39,172 nt of DNA from Ichthyosporea sp. XGB-2017a. Taxonomy: Eukaryota > Opisthokonta > Ichthyosporea. A model generated the notes under the pieces. The model saw only the letters and a list, made by a program, of their open reading frames with translations. It searched no databases and was not told the DNA's origin. The stretch spans positions 1-39,172 of the forward strand of contig PDIM01010455.1 in the NCBI GenBank assembly GCA_002811675.1. The letters are read 5' to 3'. The translations under genes and the position numbers were made by a program. The stretch's first letter is position 1. The number at the start of each line of letters is the position of its first letter. Below are positions 18,532 to 28,596 of the stretch, piece after piece.

Positions 18532-19212
18532 CTTTTTTTTGTAAAAGGAAGAAAGCGCGTGAGATAGTATTAACACCAAAAACGAAAAGCTATAAAATAC
18601 AAAGTAAGAAACTCAAGCAATGGAATCGCCAATCAACTAAACCCCCCGAAAACTAAGTAGCTGTACTTTGAATCAATCAAAAGACTTCTTTCTAGCTTTC
18701 CCCCCCAAAAAAAACAAACAAAATCGAATCGCGAATTAACAAAAGAAATCAGCACTATATTTAAGAAAATAAAAAGGAAATAATAAAACCATAAATATTG
18801 ACTGTTTCTTCTATTATAAAAGTTCCAACAACCTCTAAAATTTTATTGTCGATGAGAATATATCCAAAATCACATGCGGCCGATTAATTTATAATTTAGA
18901 CTTGAGCTATGCGCGCATGCAAAATGGAAGCCAAAAGTACGCACCGACGTCAGCTTATAATAAGTAGTCCTATAAAAGCACCGAAAGTATGTTCTGTACT
19001 GACGGATCTGTCATCACGGGAACTCGAGACCATGTATAAATTGCATAATAAAACCCATGCATATGGGGCAAAGAGGAAAGTACATAGTACAGTCGAGGAA
19101 AACGTGATAAATCCGGTTTATTATTTATAGAACTATTATTGTAGCTACATGATGAAGTAGCAGCTACTCTAGACTATATTGTTGTATTCTAACGTTACAG
19201 CTGCAGGACGTT
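18120..19212. other. Divergent spacer with T36 tract
   Basis: About 1.1 kb between PRL (-) and the exon-like blocks (+). The main feature is an uninterrupted run of 36 T at 18496-18531, then C and T8, which is likely to be length-variable and error-prone. 18900-19130 contains a 73-codon open frame with no domain. No RNA gene recognised. Confidence 0.55.
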
Positions 19213-20118
19213 ATGGTTTTAAATTTTCTTGGTGCACTGAAGAGAAGTTTAGCTGGGGGTGAGACCTCACTCTGGAGCATGAGGCGCTGCATGTCGACGG
19301 AGCTGCAGCTAGCGCTGAATAGAAGAGGTTCAGTGTTCTGAGAAAAATATTTGTGAACACTAAAGTGAAGTGTGAACCTAGAAGTCCCGACCAGCCATGG
19401 TTACGTACCATGTAATTTAGGTTCGTACCTTGCCTCTTCTTTGGTACTTTGCTAAAGTGGTGTGCATGATGGCAATGTGTGGAGTACTCCTCCTCGCCGC
19501 CCTTCAACAGGCAAACTCGATGAGTCCCCGCCTCCAGCCAAGAAGGAGAACAAGTCCAGGGACAAGGATATCCCAATGAGGGACTGGGAGGGTACAGTAA
19601 TATTTTTGAAGGATTTAAAAAGAAGTGCCAAAAGGAAAATGGACAGGCCCATCAATTACCACCCGTACCTTTCTTTTTATGTTATGTATAGGACAAGAAG
19701 ATAAATTGAAAATCGCAAGCAAAACCAAATGCAACAACTCTGCAAGGATTGCAATATGAGGATTCGGCAATTTAAAGTCGAACCTTTCGAAAATGAATCT
19801 ATTGCCTTATGTTACTGTTCCAATGAAGGAAACTATGAACCAATGGCCCTCGCTCAGAAATAAACGGAAGAAAGCAATGTTGCCTTGACTTAACCTCCTT
19901 TACTTCCTGATAGCCCGAGAGTGAGGTTCTTTTCAATAAAAAAGACCTTGCAAAAGACTGGTGTGATGCCTATTCCCCAGCGTGCTTCTTTTGTGCAACA
20001 CGGATCCCATGTAGCTAGTCTTCACACCAACTTCCCAGCTGAAAATAATAATAATAATAAAGAACTATTATTAAGCAAAGCACCATTAAAACGCTCTTTG
20101 GCATGTATCAAGAAATAA
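19213..20118 (+). CDS. Unresolved multi-exon gene, possible mitochondrial protein (model incomplete)
   Basis: Several protein-like blocks on the plus strand could not be joined unambiguously. (a) From ATG at 19213: 42 codons, MVLNFLGALKRSLAGG and WSMRRCMSTELQLALNRR, which resembles a mitochondrial presequence with its cleavage region. (b) 19324-19590: KVKCEPRSPDQPWLRT, then after a possible 46-47 base intron, GNVWSTPPRRPSTGKLDE to DIPMRDWEG, ending at a GTACAG donor near 19594. (c) 19724-19862: QLCKDCNMRIRQFKVEP with LCYCSNEGNYEPMALAQK, Cys-rich. (d) From 19914, after a strong branch site and polypyrimidine acceptor (tgacttaacctcctttacttcctgatag): either KDWCDAYSPACFFCATRIP or an overlapping frame running to 20118. 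Frame conflicts could reflect unusual introns, sequence errors or a decaying gene. Confidence 0.35.
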
Positions 20119-20501
20119 CATTTTATAATGAGGGGTCTGATAGCATCTGCGAAAAGAGTAAGAAGAAGAAGAAGAAATTAAACACGAAGAAAGGAAAGAA
20201 AAAAAGGGCGCGAAATTTGTGCACACGGCCAAAAATATACTCTGTGCCAGTTCCTTATTTGGGAATTTGTGTTTAAAAAAAGCCAAAAGTTTTTTTTTTT
20301 CTTTTTTTTTTGTTTTTATTGTGTTCTGTTTATTTTTTTATTGCTTTCCTTTAAACTTATCTTTTTTTTTAAAAAAAAAGTAACATTAGATTGCAGAAAT
20401 AACTGATCTTCTGTCACTTTAATTCAAAGTACAGACCTTTTTCTTTTACTTTTTGATCTAGTTTTGAAGCTATTTATTCCCGTTATTCTTAATCTTTAAC
20501 T

Positions 20502-21231
20502 ATGGGTGATAAGCAGTTGAAAGTTGGTGTAGGTACTTACTCCAGCGCCACCTTAAATGGGAACTGGAGCGAAGAAAGATTTTCAGTAGATTATGTTCCC
20601 AATACTCAACTCCCTTCCCCAGTACGTATCGTATTGTACTCTACTTTGGTTTGCTTTGATTTAACACGTTTGAAATCTAATACTTTGGATTAACATTTTT
20701 TAATTGCCGATTATTTTGAAGGCCATCAATTACTTTAAAGCTGAGTACAATGAAGGATACAATAGGCCATATAACCCAGACAATCAAGAAATACGACTGA
20801 AGACTGGGGAGCGCATTATTCGAGCACACCCTTCACTGCAGCCAGAGCTTACACCCGAAAAATACAAAACACAAAGCTACGAATCTACACAACGCAAAGA
20901 CTATTGCCCGATCGCGGAACAAAAAGAACCATTTCAATGTTTACTTCATAGACAAGGTAAGGTAACAACCACCATCAGACTTTCAAAGGTATCCTTTTGC
21001 AGAAACGACAATCTAATTTATAAATCTTCTTTTGCAAACAGACGAAACAAAGCTTGAAGAGTACCGAAAGAGGGTGAGTATACTATATGAATGGTTATTG
21101 ACAAATTATAGTCGGTGTTTACAATTCCTTTCTTTTTGATAAAACTGTACTCGAAATAGTGGACCAAATCAACGCCTATTCGAGCAAGGCTTATGCAAAA
21201 ATCAGAATACGGGCGAACATTTCACTCTTAA
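20502..21231 (+). CDS. CFAP107-like protein (candidate ciliary microtubule inner protein)
   Basis: Four exons: 20502-20621, 20722-20956, 21042-21073 and 21160-21231, with introns of 85-100 bases; frames close to 152 residues. The N-terminus has TYSSATLNGNWSEERF, which resembles the KYS..VL.GNW.EER motif of CFAP107 (C1orf158) as I remember it; a second block, YNEGYNRPYNPD, resembles the YNxxGYNP stretch of the same family. The rest is Tyr/Pro/Lys-rich with repeated short motifs (YKTQSYESTQRKDY; RLMQKSEYGRTFHS), common in microtubule-inner proteins that lie inside ciliary doublets. If correct, the organism builds a motile cilium. The match is from memory of short motifs, so the family name is tentative. 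The last exon is short; a further exon beyond 21231 cannot be excluded. It converges on the myotubularin. Confidence 0.65.
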
Positions 21232-21385
21232 GAATATCCATATATTCAAAAGGGCCTACGTCATCATCCCTCACTTTTCAAGAGCGGTTTCATGCTGCAG
21301 CAATACATTTCAATAAACGTTCAAACGGGCATGGGCTCTTCAAAAACGTAATAAAACCAATCAAGAAGGTATAAAATGTATAAAA

Positions 21386-23206
21386 CTATAGTCCACACAA
21401 GCACAAGGGGGATTTGCATTCCTCACACTGTGGAGGAGCTTCATTTTCAGTAGGGGCTTCCACATGCAAGCTCTCAACTGAATTAGTAATGTTACCAACT
21501 GAGATAATGTTACCAGCAGATGAATTTAAAGAAGACTCCGCTGGACCATGTGAAAAAGACCCAAGTCCAATCCCCCGACTTTTGACTCTTCTTAGTTGCT
21601 CTTCCAACTTTAGTAAGCGACCAACTTTTCGTGCGATTCGTATTTCCTCACAATTGTTTACACTCAGCTTTGAAATGCTAGGACAATACATGCGACTCCA
21701 AATATTAATGGACTGCCCAGAGCAATTAGGAATTAAGACACGGGAGCTTGGGGAGAAAAGAAGGCTTTGGTACTGGCGGGACACGTCAGAACCATTGATG
21801 TGGGACCAGAGGGATGTAGTATAACGTTTTATGTTGTGTTGAACTCTCTCTTTCTGGTTGTTCAGCAAAAACGTCCCAAAAGTGCTAAACGATGCATTAT
21901 GGCCCAGGAATATTAGGAACAGTTCATTAAACTCAAATGCGGAAGGAAACTGACCAAGTATTTGCCACACACAATCCAAAAACAAAATAAAGACTGGGGA
22001 GTTATTTCGCAACTTTGTTCCAATCCTACCAAAATGAGAGAATCTGTCACTAAAGTGGTGCCCAAAATGAAGCCATTCCTTTTCGATAAGCATCTGGAAC
22101 CCTTTAAAGGTTCGAAAGTATGGGTCTAGAAGGAGCTGGGCAATTGAAGATATGATTGCAGAAGAGTCGCCGTCATCGTCGCTGTGTAGCACAATTCTCG
22201 CCTTTTTTCTATTCAACAGACGAGCCACGTACACACTAGCGACAAGATAATTCTGAACCACATTAAGCCATCCACAGCTTCCAAGACTGGAATAGAACTG
22301 TGATGACCCAATAGAATGATTTCTACATATATCAGCAAGTTTAAACAGGCGTTCTCGCAGTCCGGTGATTCCTTCAACCCCAAGGAATTCACTCCTATTG
22401 AATTGATAAAACTCTTTTGACTCCACAGTTCCTTTATATTTGCTGGATGGTGTGCGAGCGTCCAACACAAGACTTATTCCCTCCCCTTCTCCTCCTGTTT
22501 CAAATATAGCATGAAAAAACTGTTCGTCCTCAAAATTTCTCAAAGGATCATTTCCTGTTCCGACCCGGGGCATTCCACATCTGACTAAGCAGCTACCATT
22601 ACTACTGTGAAAATAGGTGAGAGCAGGGAATTGTCGTCCTGAGCGAAACCGGGAACTCGCGATAACTAATTTGTCGGTCAAAGGAGCTGGAATTACCAGC
22701 ACTTCTGGGTACTCTTCACACACTTCAAACCCCGCATTAACAACGGTAATTTTCCACTCGCTATTAGGAAGACCCATGCGCTTAAATTCATCAGCCATAT
22801 TAAACATGCGCCAGCCAAAGTCATTTTCTGGCTTGATTGGAGACTCGTAAACAAAGGGATATAGTTTCTTAAATTCGCTTGGGAAAATTAATCTCCTGAG
22901 AGGGGACGATAGAGCATCGCATTCACTCTCACTCGGAAGAATAAAAGAGTACAAAGAGAAGTCTTTGCATTTCACATTCAGTGAAACACTAACTTGGCTC
23001 TTTTTCTTCTCAACACTATCAATACTCATAAATGGTATAACATAGGCACCCTCTTCATAAGTAAATAGAACATGATCCGCATACAGACTAAGGGATCCCA
23101 TTAATGTAAAAGCATCTTTTCCGGAAGCATCACTGGTTAAAACCACGCCAGTGACTGTCAATCTCTTTTCCCCAAACTCGGCAATGTCGACACCCCCGCG
23201 CTGCAT
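21386..23206 (-). CDS. MTMR9: MTMR9-type inactive myotubularin (pseudophosphatase)
   Basis: Single exon, 606 residues from ATG at 23206. Residues 1-125 look like the PH-GRAM domain (TGVVLTSD, LYADHVLFTYEEGAYVIPF). The myotubularin domain follows: FGWRMFNMADEFKRMGLP, LDPYFRTFKGFQMLIEKEW, FGHHFSDRFSH, SPVFILFLDCVWQILGQFP and FEFNELFLIFL, close to human MTMR9. The active-site loop, HCSDGWDRT in active members, reads HSDDDGDSS here: Ser342 replaces the catalytic Cys and Ser348 the Arg, while Asp347 is kept. MTMR9 is also dead (HGTEGTDST) and works by binding and stimulating MTMR6/7/8, the PI3P / PI(3,5)P2 3-phosphatases of endosomes and autophagy. A helical region follows (LLKLEEQLRRVKSRG, near 535), probably the dimerising coiled coil, and the C-terminus has CEECKSPLCLCGL. 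Confidence 0.92.
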   Translation of the reverse strand: MQRGGVDIAEFGEKRLTVTGVVLTSDASGKDAFTLMGSLSLYADHVLFTYEEGAYVIPFMSIDSVEKKKSQVSVSLNVKCKDFSLYSFILPSESECDALSSPLRRLIFPSEFKKLYPFVYESPIKPENDFGWRMFNMADEFKRMGLPNSEWKITVVNAGFEVCEEYPEVLVIPAPLTDKLVIASSRFRSGRQFPALTYFHSSNGSCLVRCGMPRVGTGNDPLRNFEDEQFFHAIFETGGEGEGISLVLDARTPSSKYKGTVESKEFYQFNRSEFLGVEGITGLRERLFKLADICRNHSIGSSQFYSSLGSCGWLNVVQNYLVASVYVARLLNRKKARIVLHSDDDGDSSAIISSIAQLLLDPYFRTFKGFQMLIEKEWLHFGHHFSDRFSHFGRIGTKLRNNSPVFILFLDCVWQILGQFPSAFEFNELFLIFLGHNASFSTFGTFLLNNQKERVQHNIKRYTTSLWSHINGSDVSRQYQSLLFSPSSRVLIPNCSGQSINIWSRMYCPSISKLSVNNCEEIRIARKVGRLLKLEEQLRRVKSRGIGLGSFSHGPAESSLNSSAGNIISVGNITNSVESLHVEAPTENEAPPQCEECKSPLCLCGL

Positions 23207-23444
23207 CTTGCTCCACACTCACCACTTATATGTGCCTCTCAAAACCCCCTCAGATTTCATTCAAAACGTATTTTCGGCTTCTACTTTAACAATGCTGACT
23301 GAAGCAAAAACAAAATCAAAAAATCAAAATCAAAGAAGAACAACACCAACAAAAAAAAAGCCACATAAATACGGAACGAAAAAGAGAAGGGCAAAATAAT
23401 TTCAACGAGCCATTTTTTCTTTCTTTTTTTTTTTTTTTTTTTTT

Positions 23445-24363
23445 NNNNNNNNNNNNNNNNNNNNNNNNNNNNNNNNNNNNNNNNNNNNNNNNNNNNNNNN
23501 NNNNNNNNNNNNNNNNNNNNNNNNNNNNNNNNNNNNNNNNNNNNNNNNNNNNNNNNNNNNNNNNNNNNNNNNNNNNNNNNNNNNNNNNNNNNNNNNNNNN
23601 NNNNNNNNNNNNNNNNNNNNNNNNNNNNNNNNNNNNNNNNNNNNNNNNNNNNNNNNNNNNNNNNNNNNNNNNNNNNNNNNNNNNNNNNNNNNNNNNNNNN
23701 NNNNNNNNNNNNNNNNNNNNNNNNNNNNNNNNNNNNNNNNNNNNNNNNNNNNNNNNNNNNNNNNNNNNNNNNNNNNNNNNNNNNNNNNNNNNNNNNNNNN
23801 NNNNNNNNNNNNNNNNNNNNNNNNNNNNNNNNNNNNNNNNNNNNNNNNNNNNNNNNNNNNNNNNNNNNNNNNNNNNNNNNNNNNNNNNNNNNNNNNNNNN
23901 NNNNNNNNNNNNNNNNNNNNNNNNNNNNNNNNNNNNNNNNNNNNNNNNNNNNNNNNNNNNNNNNNNNNNNNNNNNNNNNNNNNNNNNNNNNNNNNNNNNN
24001 NNNNNNNNNNNNNNNNNNNNNNNNNNNNNNNNNNNNNNNNNNNNNNNNNNNNNNNNNNNNNNNNNNNNNNNNNNNNNNNNNNNNNNNNNNNNNNNNNNNN
24101 NNNNNNNNNNNNNNNNNNNNNNNNNNNNNNNNNNNNNNNNNNNNNNNNNNNNNNNNNNNNNNNNNNNNNNNNNNNNNNNNNNNNNNNNNNNNNNNNNNNN
24201 NNNNNNNNNNNNNNNNNNNNNNNNNNNNNNNNNNNNNNNNNNNNNNNNNNNNNNNNNNNNNNNNNNNNNNNNNNNNNNNNNNNNNNNNNNNNNNNNNNNN
24301 NNNNNNNNNNNNNNNNNNNNNNNNNNNNNNNNNNNNNNNNNNNNNNNNNNNNNNNNNNNNNNN
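23445..24363. other. Assembly gap (919 N)
   Basis: Run of N, preceded by poly-T and followed at once by the 108-bp repeat unit. The gap separates the myotubularin promoter side from the 3' end of the FluG-like gene. Any open frame through it is meaningless. Confidence 0.99.
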
Positions 24364-24471
24364 TATATTGAAAAGAATTAAATGTTTCACTTTTTTTATA
24401 TTATTTTTTTCGGCCTTTTGTTGTTGCTTTTTTTATTTTTCTACTTTTTTTGTTTTATTTTTTTATGTTTT
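24364..24471 (+). repeat. 108-bp direct repeat, copy A (abuts gap)
   Basis: Begins at the first base after the N run and matches 28489-28596 at 107 of 108 positions by eye (one G/T difference). T-rich, but containing unique words such as AAAGAATTAAATGTTTCAC and CGGCCTTTTGTTG, so not just low complexity. Confidence 0.9.
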
Positions 24472-24521
24472 TTTTTTTATTTTGTCAATCATCTCAGTTT
24501 CCGGTTTCATGTTCACGTATT

Positions 24522-27089
24522 TTACATCAAGTCAAGCAGAATGGCCACTTGTTCCTCCAAAGATTTATCACGAAAGAAAGCATCCTCGCACTTTCGGACA
24601 GCTATAAATGATTCGTATAGGTTTTTGCCAAACGCATTACGGAGTACGGAATCTTGTTCCAATTTGTTCAACGCTGCCTCCACATTCGTAGGCAAGCGAA
24701 GCTTCTCCATTTCTTCAGAGCTCCTTTTGACAGAGCCCAGGGCGGCGGGTAGCTTAAGCTTGCGGGTAATGCCATCAAGGCCCGCAGAAATTATGGCACC
24801 TATTCCCAAGTAAGGATTGCAGGCAGAATCCACTGGCTTTATCTCAAAATTTGTACAGGCCCCGCCTGACCGACATCGGATAACTCTTAACGACGCGTTT
24901 TTGTCTTCCTCAGCCCATACCTGATGGGACCCGCTCCAGCAATCGGGAACTGCTCTGGCATATGAATTTGCTATAGGTAAAGTCACTGAAACAATAGCAT
25001 GTAAATGTTCAAGTACACCTGCCATGAACTGTTCCCCAATTTCACTCATCCCCGAGGAAGTATTACTATCCCCAAATACATTTTTTCCTTCCTTCCATAT
25101 GCTCATGTGAATATGACACCCATTTCCGCACTCCATATTAGACAGCTTTGGAATAAAAGTTGCCAGAAGGGAATGCTCTTGGGCGATGTTTACTATAGTT
25201 TCTCTGACCAAAATCTGAACATCCGCGGCTTCAAGAGCATTCGTGTAGTGAGGGACAATTTCAAATTGCCCATGGGCTGATTCCGCGTGAAATTGGTCCA
25301 CTTCAACACCCATCGATTCTAAGGCTTCCACCATTTCGCACACAACTTTTCTATTTCTGTTCAAAGACTTGGAAGAGCAATAGTTCCCCGAACAAGATCT
25401 TTCTTTAGTCTTTTCATCCATCAATACAAATTCAGTTTCAAGCCCTGTCATGACCTCAAGCCCAAATTCAGTTTGAGCTCTCATCATCTGATTGCGAAGA
25501 AAGGTTCGCGGACAAGATTCAAACTCTTTCAAGCCGTTGGTCAAGTCTCCGAATACAACTGCGAATTCGGGTGCCCATGGCTGCTGTTTTAAAGTCGTTA
25601 GATCGGCAAGGAATTTCACTTCTCCGGCAGCCCCATAAGGATTTCCCGGGGAAAGAATGTCCATCATTACAGGAAGTGCCAACCAGCATTCACTCAGAGA
25701 GATACCATTGTGGATAATATCCTCAAAGAATTTCTTAATTGTTACAGCTCGACTTCTTCGAGAATTCGAATTTTCATTAACCACCATATTGACGAATTTA
25801 ACACCACGGGACTTTAAGTCTTTGTATAACTTCGAGAGTTTGATTTGGCTATTCCTTTCTTTCGTATTTAGCAACGTGATTAAGTCTGAGGGCACATCAT
25901 TGGTTTCGGAAATCTCTGACAACTTGACATTGTACAGAGAACGAGAATTTTCAAAAAATATACATCTAGCCGCATGAAAAGCCTCCTTCATTGTAAGATC
26001 CCCATTGACAACTGCATCTTCAAGAATGTCGGAAGCGATACTCTTAGCCCATTTCACACCAATATAATAAGTAAGGGGGAAAAAATGTGCATCGGTTGAA
26101 AAGAGAATTTTTGATATTGGACTTAACTCAAAGAGCTCACTCAGGGCTACTCTCATTCCAGACACTGACAAGTATGGAATTGCCAAGCCAAAATCAACAT
26201 AAACCTGTTTGTAGGCCATAGCCAAATATCCTGCTTCTTTACTATATGGATAGGAAGCGTGTAAAAGAACCAATTTTGCATTCTCGAAATCAGAATGCTC
26301 CAGTACTGCCCGAAGGCAACAAGGATTAGAAAATCTCAGATCAAGGTCATTGTCTCCAAAGCCAGTATGAAGCTGGACAGGCAAATTCAATTTTGAGGCA
26401 ACTCGCAATGTAATGCAAAAAAAATAGTCCAAGACATTCTTATTCGCCAAGCGCAAAGGCCCATTCCCTGCCTTGAACTCTTTCAGGGTACTATCCAAGC
26501 CAAATTGGGCATCCAAAGACGAAACTTGCGGATCAATTTCAAGCCCACTGCGATAACATATAATACTCTTGAATCCGACAACATTGGGAGGAGGATTAGA
26601 TACAATGGACTCGTAGGATCTAACAACATTATCGAGATTCCAAGGCATATTTGACTGGTCCATTTTCTTCAAGACATTTTCAAGAACAATTTCTGTCCGC
26701 ATAATGCGATACACATTGGGTACATATTTCTTATGACTCTCAGTCGGCTCAGTTTTTGACTCATATATACCATCATCCAAACAAAGAGCTTGAATGTTTG
26801 AGCTTTCAAACACCATTTCTGCAATCTTCTCTATCCCAAGTTCTTTTCGCTTTTCCTTTAAAGACTCTAGAGTGGGCTCACAACCCAAAAACTTTGCAGC
26901 TTCTTTTACACTTCTCTTAAACATCAGTCCCGTAACTGCATCTTTCAACGCACCTCCATTTGCTTCAGAAAACGCTGTTTCAAACGGCACTGCATCATTC
27001 CCCTCAGGGGTCAAAATATTATGAGCATGATTATCAAACAAAGGAAGCTGCTCGATAAAACTACGCAAGGAGCACGAGCCTGAAGTCAT
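24522..27089 (-). CDS. FluG-like protein: amidohydrolase domain fused to glutamine synthetase-like domain
   Basis: Single exon, 855 residues from ATG at 27089, close to fungal FluG and plant NodGS. Residues 15-400 are an amidohydrolase-2-type barrel: the metal-binding DNHAHN at 19-24, LPVQLHTGFGDNDLDL, LVLLHASYPYSKEAGY and ILFSTDAHFFP. The GS half starts around residue 430 with KFVNMVVNENSNSR and has GLETEFVLMDE (about 550), FHAESAHGQFEIVP, CGNGCHIHMSIW, NSYARAVPDCWSGS and ASLRVIRC, i.e. the conserved Glu/His/Arg positions of type I-like enzymes. In Aspergillus, FluG is needed for an extracellular sporulation signal; in plants NodGS is linked to stress and development. True glutamine-forming activity is uncertain for this class. 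It is divergent from the PPR gene across 1.8 kb. Confidence 0.94.
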   Translation of the reverse strand: MTSGSCSLRSFIEQLPLFDNHAHNILTPEGNDAVPFETAFSEANGGALKDAVTGLMFKRSVKEAAKFLGCEPTLESLKEKRKELGIEKIAEMVFESSNIQALCLDDGIYESKTEPTESHKKYVPNVYRIMRTEIVLENVLKKMDQSNMPWNLDNVVRSYESIVSNPPPNVVGFKSIICYRSGLEIDPQVSSLDAQFGLDSTLKEFKAGNGPLRLANKNVLDYFFCITLRVASKLNLPVQLHTGFGDNDLDLRFSNPCCLRAVLEHSDFENAKLVLLHASYPYSKEAGYLAMAYKQVYVDFGLAIPYLSVSGMRVALSELFELSPISKILFSTDAHFFPLTYYIGVKWAKSIASDILEDAVVNGDLTMKEAFHAARCIFFENSRSLYNVKLSEISETNDVPSDLITLLNTKERNSQIKLSKLYKDLKSRGVKFVNMVVNENSNSRRSRAVTIKKFFEDIIHNGISLSECWLALPVMMDILSPGNPYGAAGEVKFLADLTTLKQQPWAPEFAVVFGDLTNGLKEFESCPRTFLRNQMMRAQTEFGLEVMTGLETEFVLMDEKTKERSCSGNYCSSKSLNRNRKVVCEMVEALESMGVEVDQFHAESAHGQFEIVPHYTNALEAADVQILVRETIVNIAQEHSLLATFIPKLSNMECGNGCHIHMSIWKEGKNVFGDSNTSSGMSEIGEQFMAGVLEHLHAIVSVTLPIANSYARAVPDCWSGSHQVWAEEDKNASLRVIRCRSGGACTNFEIKPVDSACNPYLGIGAIISAGLDGITRKLKLPAALGSVKRSSEEMEKLRLPTNVEAALNKLEQDSVLRNAFGKNLYESFIAVRKCEDAFFRDKSLEEQVAILLDLM

Positions 27090-28248
27090 ACTTTCCCTTT
27101 TCACAAACACTACAGACCACAAATCAAAACAAACAAACAATGAACAATAGCAAATCCCAATTTTTAAGTTTCAAAATATATATCAACAACTCCAGAAACC
27201 AACACACGTACAATATTATATAGCTAAAACAAAAACCAAAAAATGCATATATATTTTCGGCCCATAAATATTCGATGTGATCAAAGATGTAATGAACCAG
27301 AGTACCAATTACCATTCTATGTAGTCAAAACGACCAATATTCCATATCCCCCTTCAGACCATCGAGGATTTAATAACGAGTCCGAGGACGAGTCTCTTTT
27401 CATGATCTCGTCTGCAGACAATAATTGTAGGTGACAATCTTTTTGTAACTTCCCTAACAACATCCTCCGCAGGGAGTTACAGTAAACATTTTTCTTCTTA
27501 TATCGACCATCTAATGTAACCACAGTAAAATACAAATGCATCAAATTTGTAATTTCTAGCCGCACCCTCCTGATTTCAGCCGGATCAAGTTAGGCCATTT
27601 TCACCACCAAACCATCCATGATCCATTATTTGATATGATATTTCTCCGCCCTCCTTCTTTTATTTCTCCGTCTTTGACTCATCATCTGCTTGGAGGAGGA
27701 GGAGGTGACGCACTTTTGGTGCTTTTGTCTTGTTGTTGTTGTTGTTGTGGCGGTGGTGACTGGTGGTGGTGGCTTGGTCAATGGGGGCTTTTGTGAGTTT
27801 ATTCTTTTTTTTTTAAGTTTTTGTTTTGTTTATTGATAATCAATTCTTGGGAAAGGGAAAGGAAAGATGCATGCATGCATGAATGAGATGCCTCTTAAAG
27901 GGCTTTTGTGTGTGCTGATACAAGTATGTAAATTTGGATGAAGAAAAGCAGTTTTTTCGGTTCGAGCCGGACTAGAAAGATGGGTGTAAAAACAAAATTT
28001 CGCGTACTTCCGAAGAGGACAACGCATAATTTCACCAAAGCTAAATCAATGGCCTTTGACACTCGTGTCGTTCAGTGTACAGCATAAGAAAATCAAGGGA
28101 TATATTATCCTTTTGGGCAAGCAACTATTGTTTAAGCCCTATCTCTAACTTCGAAAGCGCTGGCAATTGCCGCACTCAAATCCCAAAATGAGGAGTAGGC
28201 GTTCATTGCCCATAGTCTCTGCATGACTGCTTCCTGCCAATGTCAATC

Positions 28249-28306
28249 TCTTCGTCGTCCGTTCCCTTCTTTCTTCGTCGTCCGTTCCCTTCTTTCTTCG
28301 TCGTCC
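28249..28306. repeat. Tandem repeat, 23-bp unit, about 2.5 copies
   Basis: Unit TCTTCGTCGTCCGTTCCCTTCTT occurs twice perfectly and is followed by a partial third copy (TCTTCGTCGTCC). Pyrimidine-rich, likely a small minisatellite. Confidence 0.8.
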
Positions 28307-28488
28307 CAATCCCCTTCTTAGTCATAGTCATGCACTCATAATAATACTGAGTGGTGAACTACCAATCACCCTCCCTCCATGCTGTCTGCGAGTTGTGAGG
28401 GATTTGATTCACTTATTATTTAAAAAAAAATTAACAAGTCAAACGTCTTCTTATGCGCGTGTGTGCTTTTTTTTTTGTACTGGAATTT

Positions 28489-28596
28489 TATATTGAAAAG
28501 AATTAAATGTTTCACTTTTTTTATATTATTTTTTTCGGCCTTTTGTTGTTTCTTTTTTTATTTTTCTACTTTTTTTGTTTTATTTTTTTATGTTTT
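28489..28596 (+). repeat. 108-bp direct repeat, copy B (upstream of PPR gene)
   Basis: Second copy of the unit that abuts the assembly gap at 24364. It lies about 300 bases before the ATG of the PPR gene, so it may be the native location, with copy A an assembly duplicate. Confidence 0.9.

Noticed and set aside
23281-24390. Long minus-strand open frame across the N run
   Set aside because: It consists almost entirely of unknown bases; the readable ends are low complexity.
27090-27140. Upstream extension of the FluG-like protein
   Set aside because: Begins at TTG; the first ATG, at 27089, gives the expected length.
27955-27980. GGTTCGAGCC resembling a tRNA B box
   Set aside because: No matching T-stem pairing, A box or acceptor stem around it.
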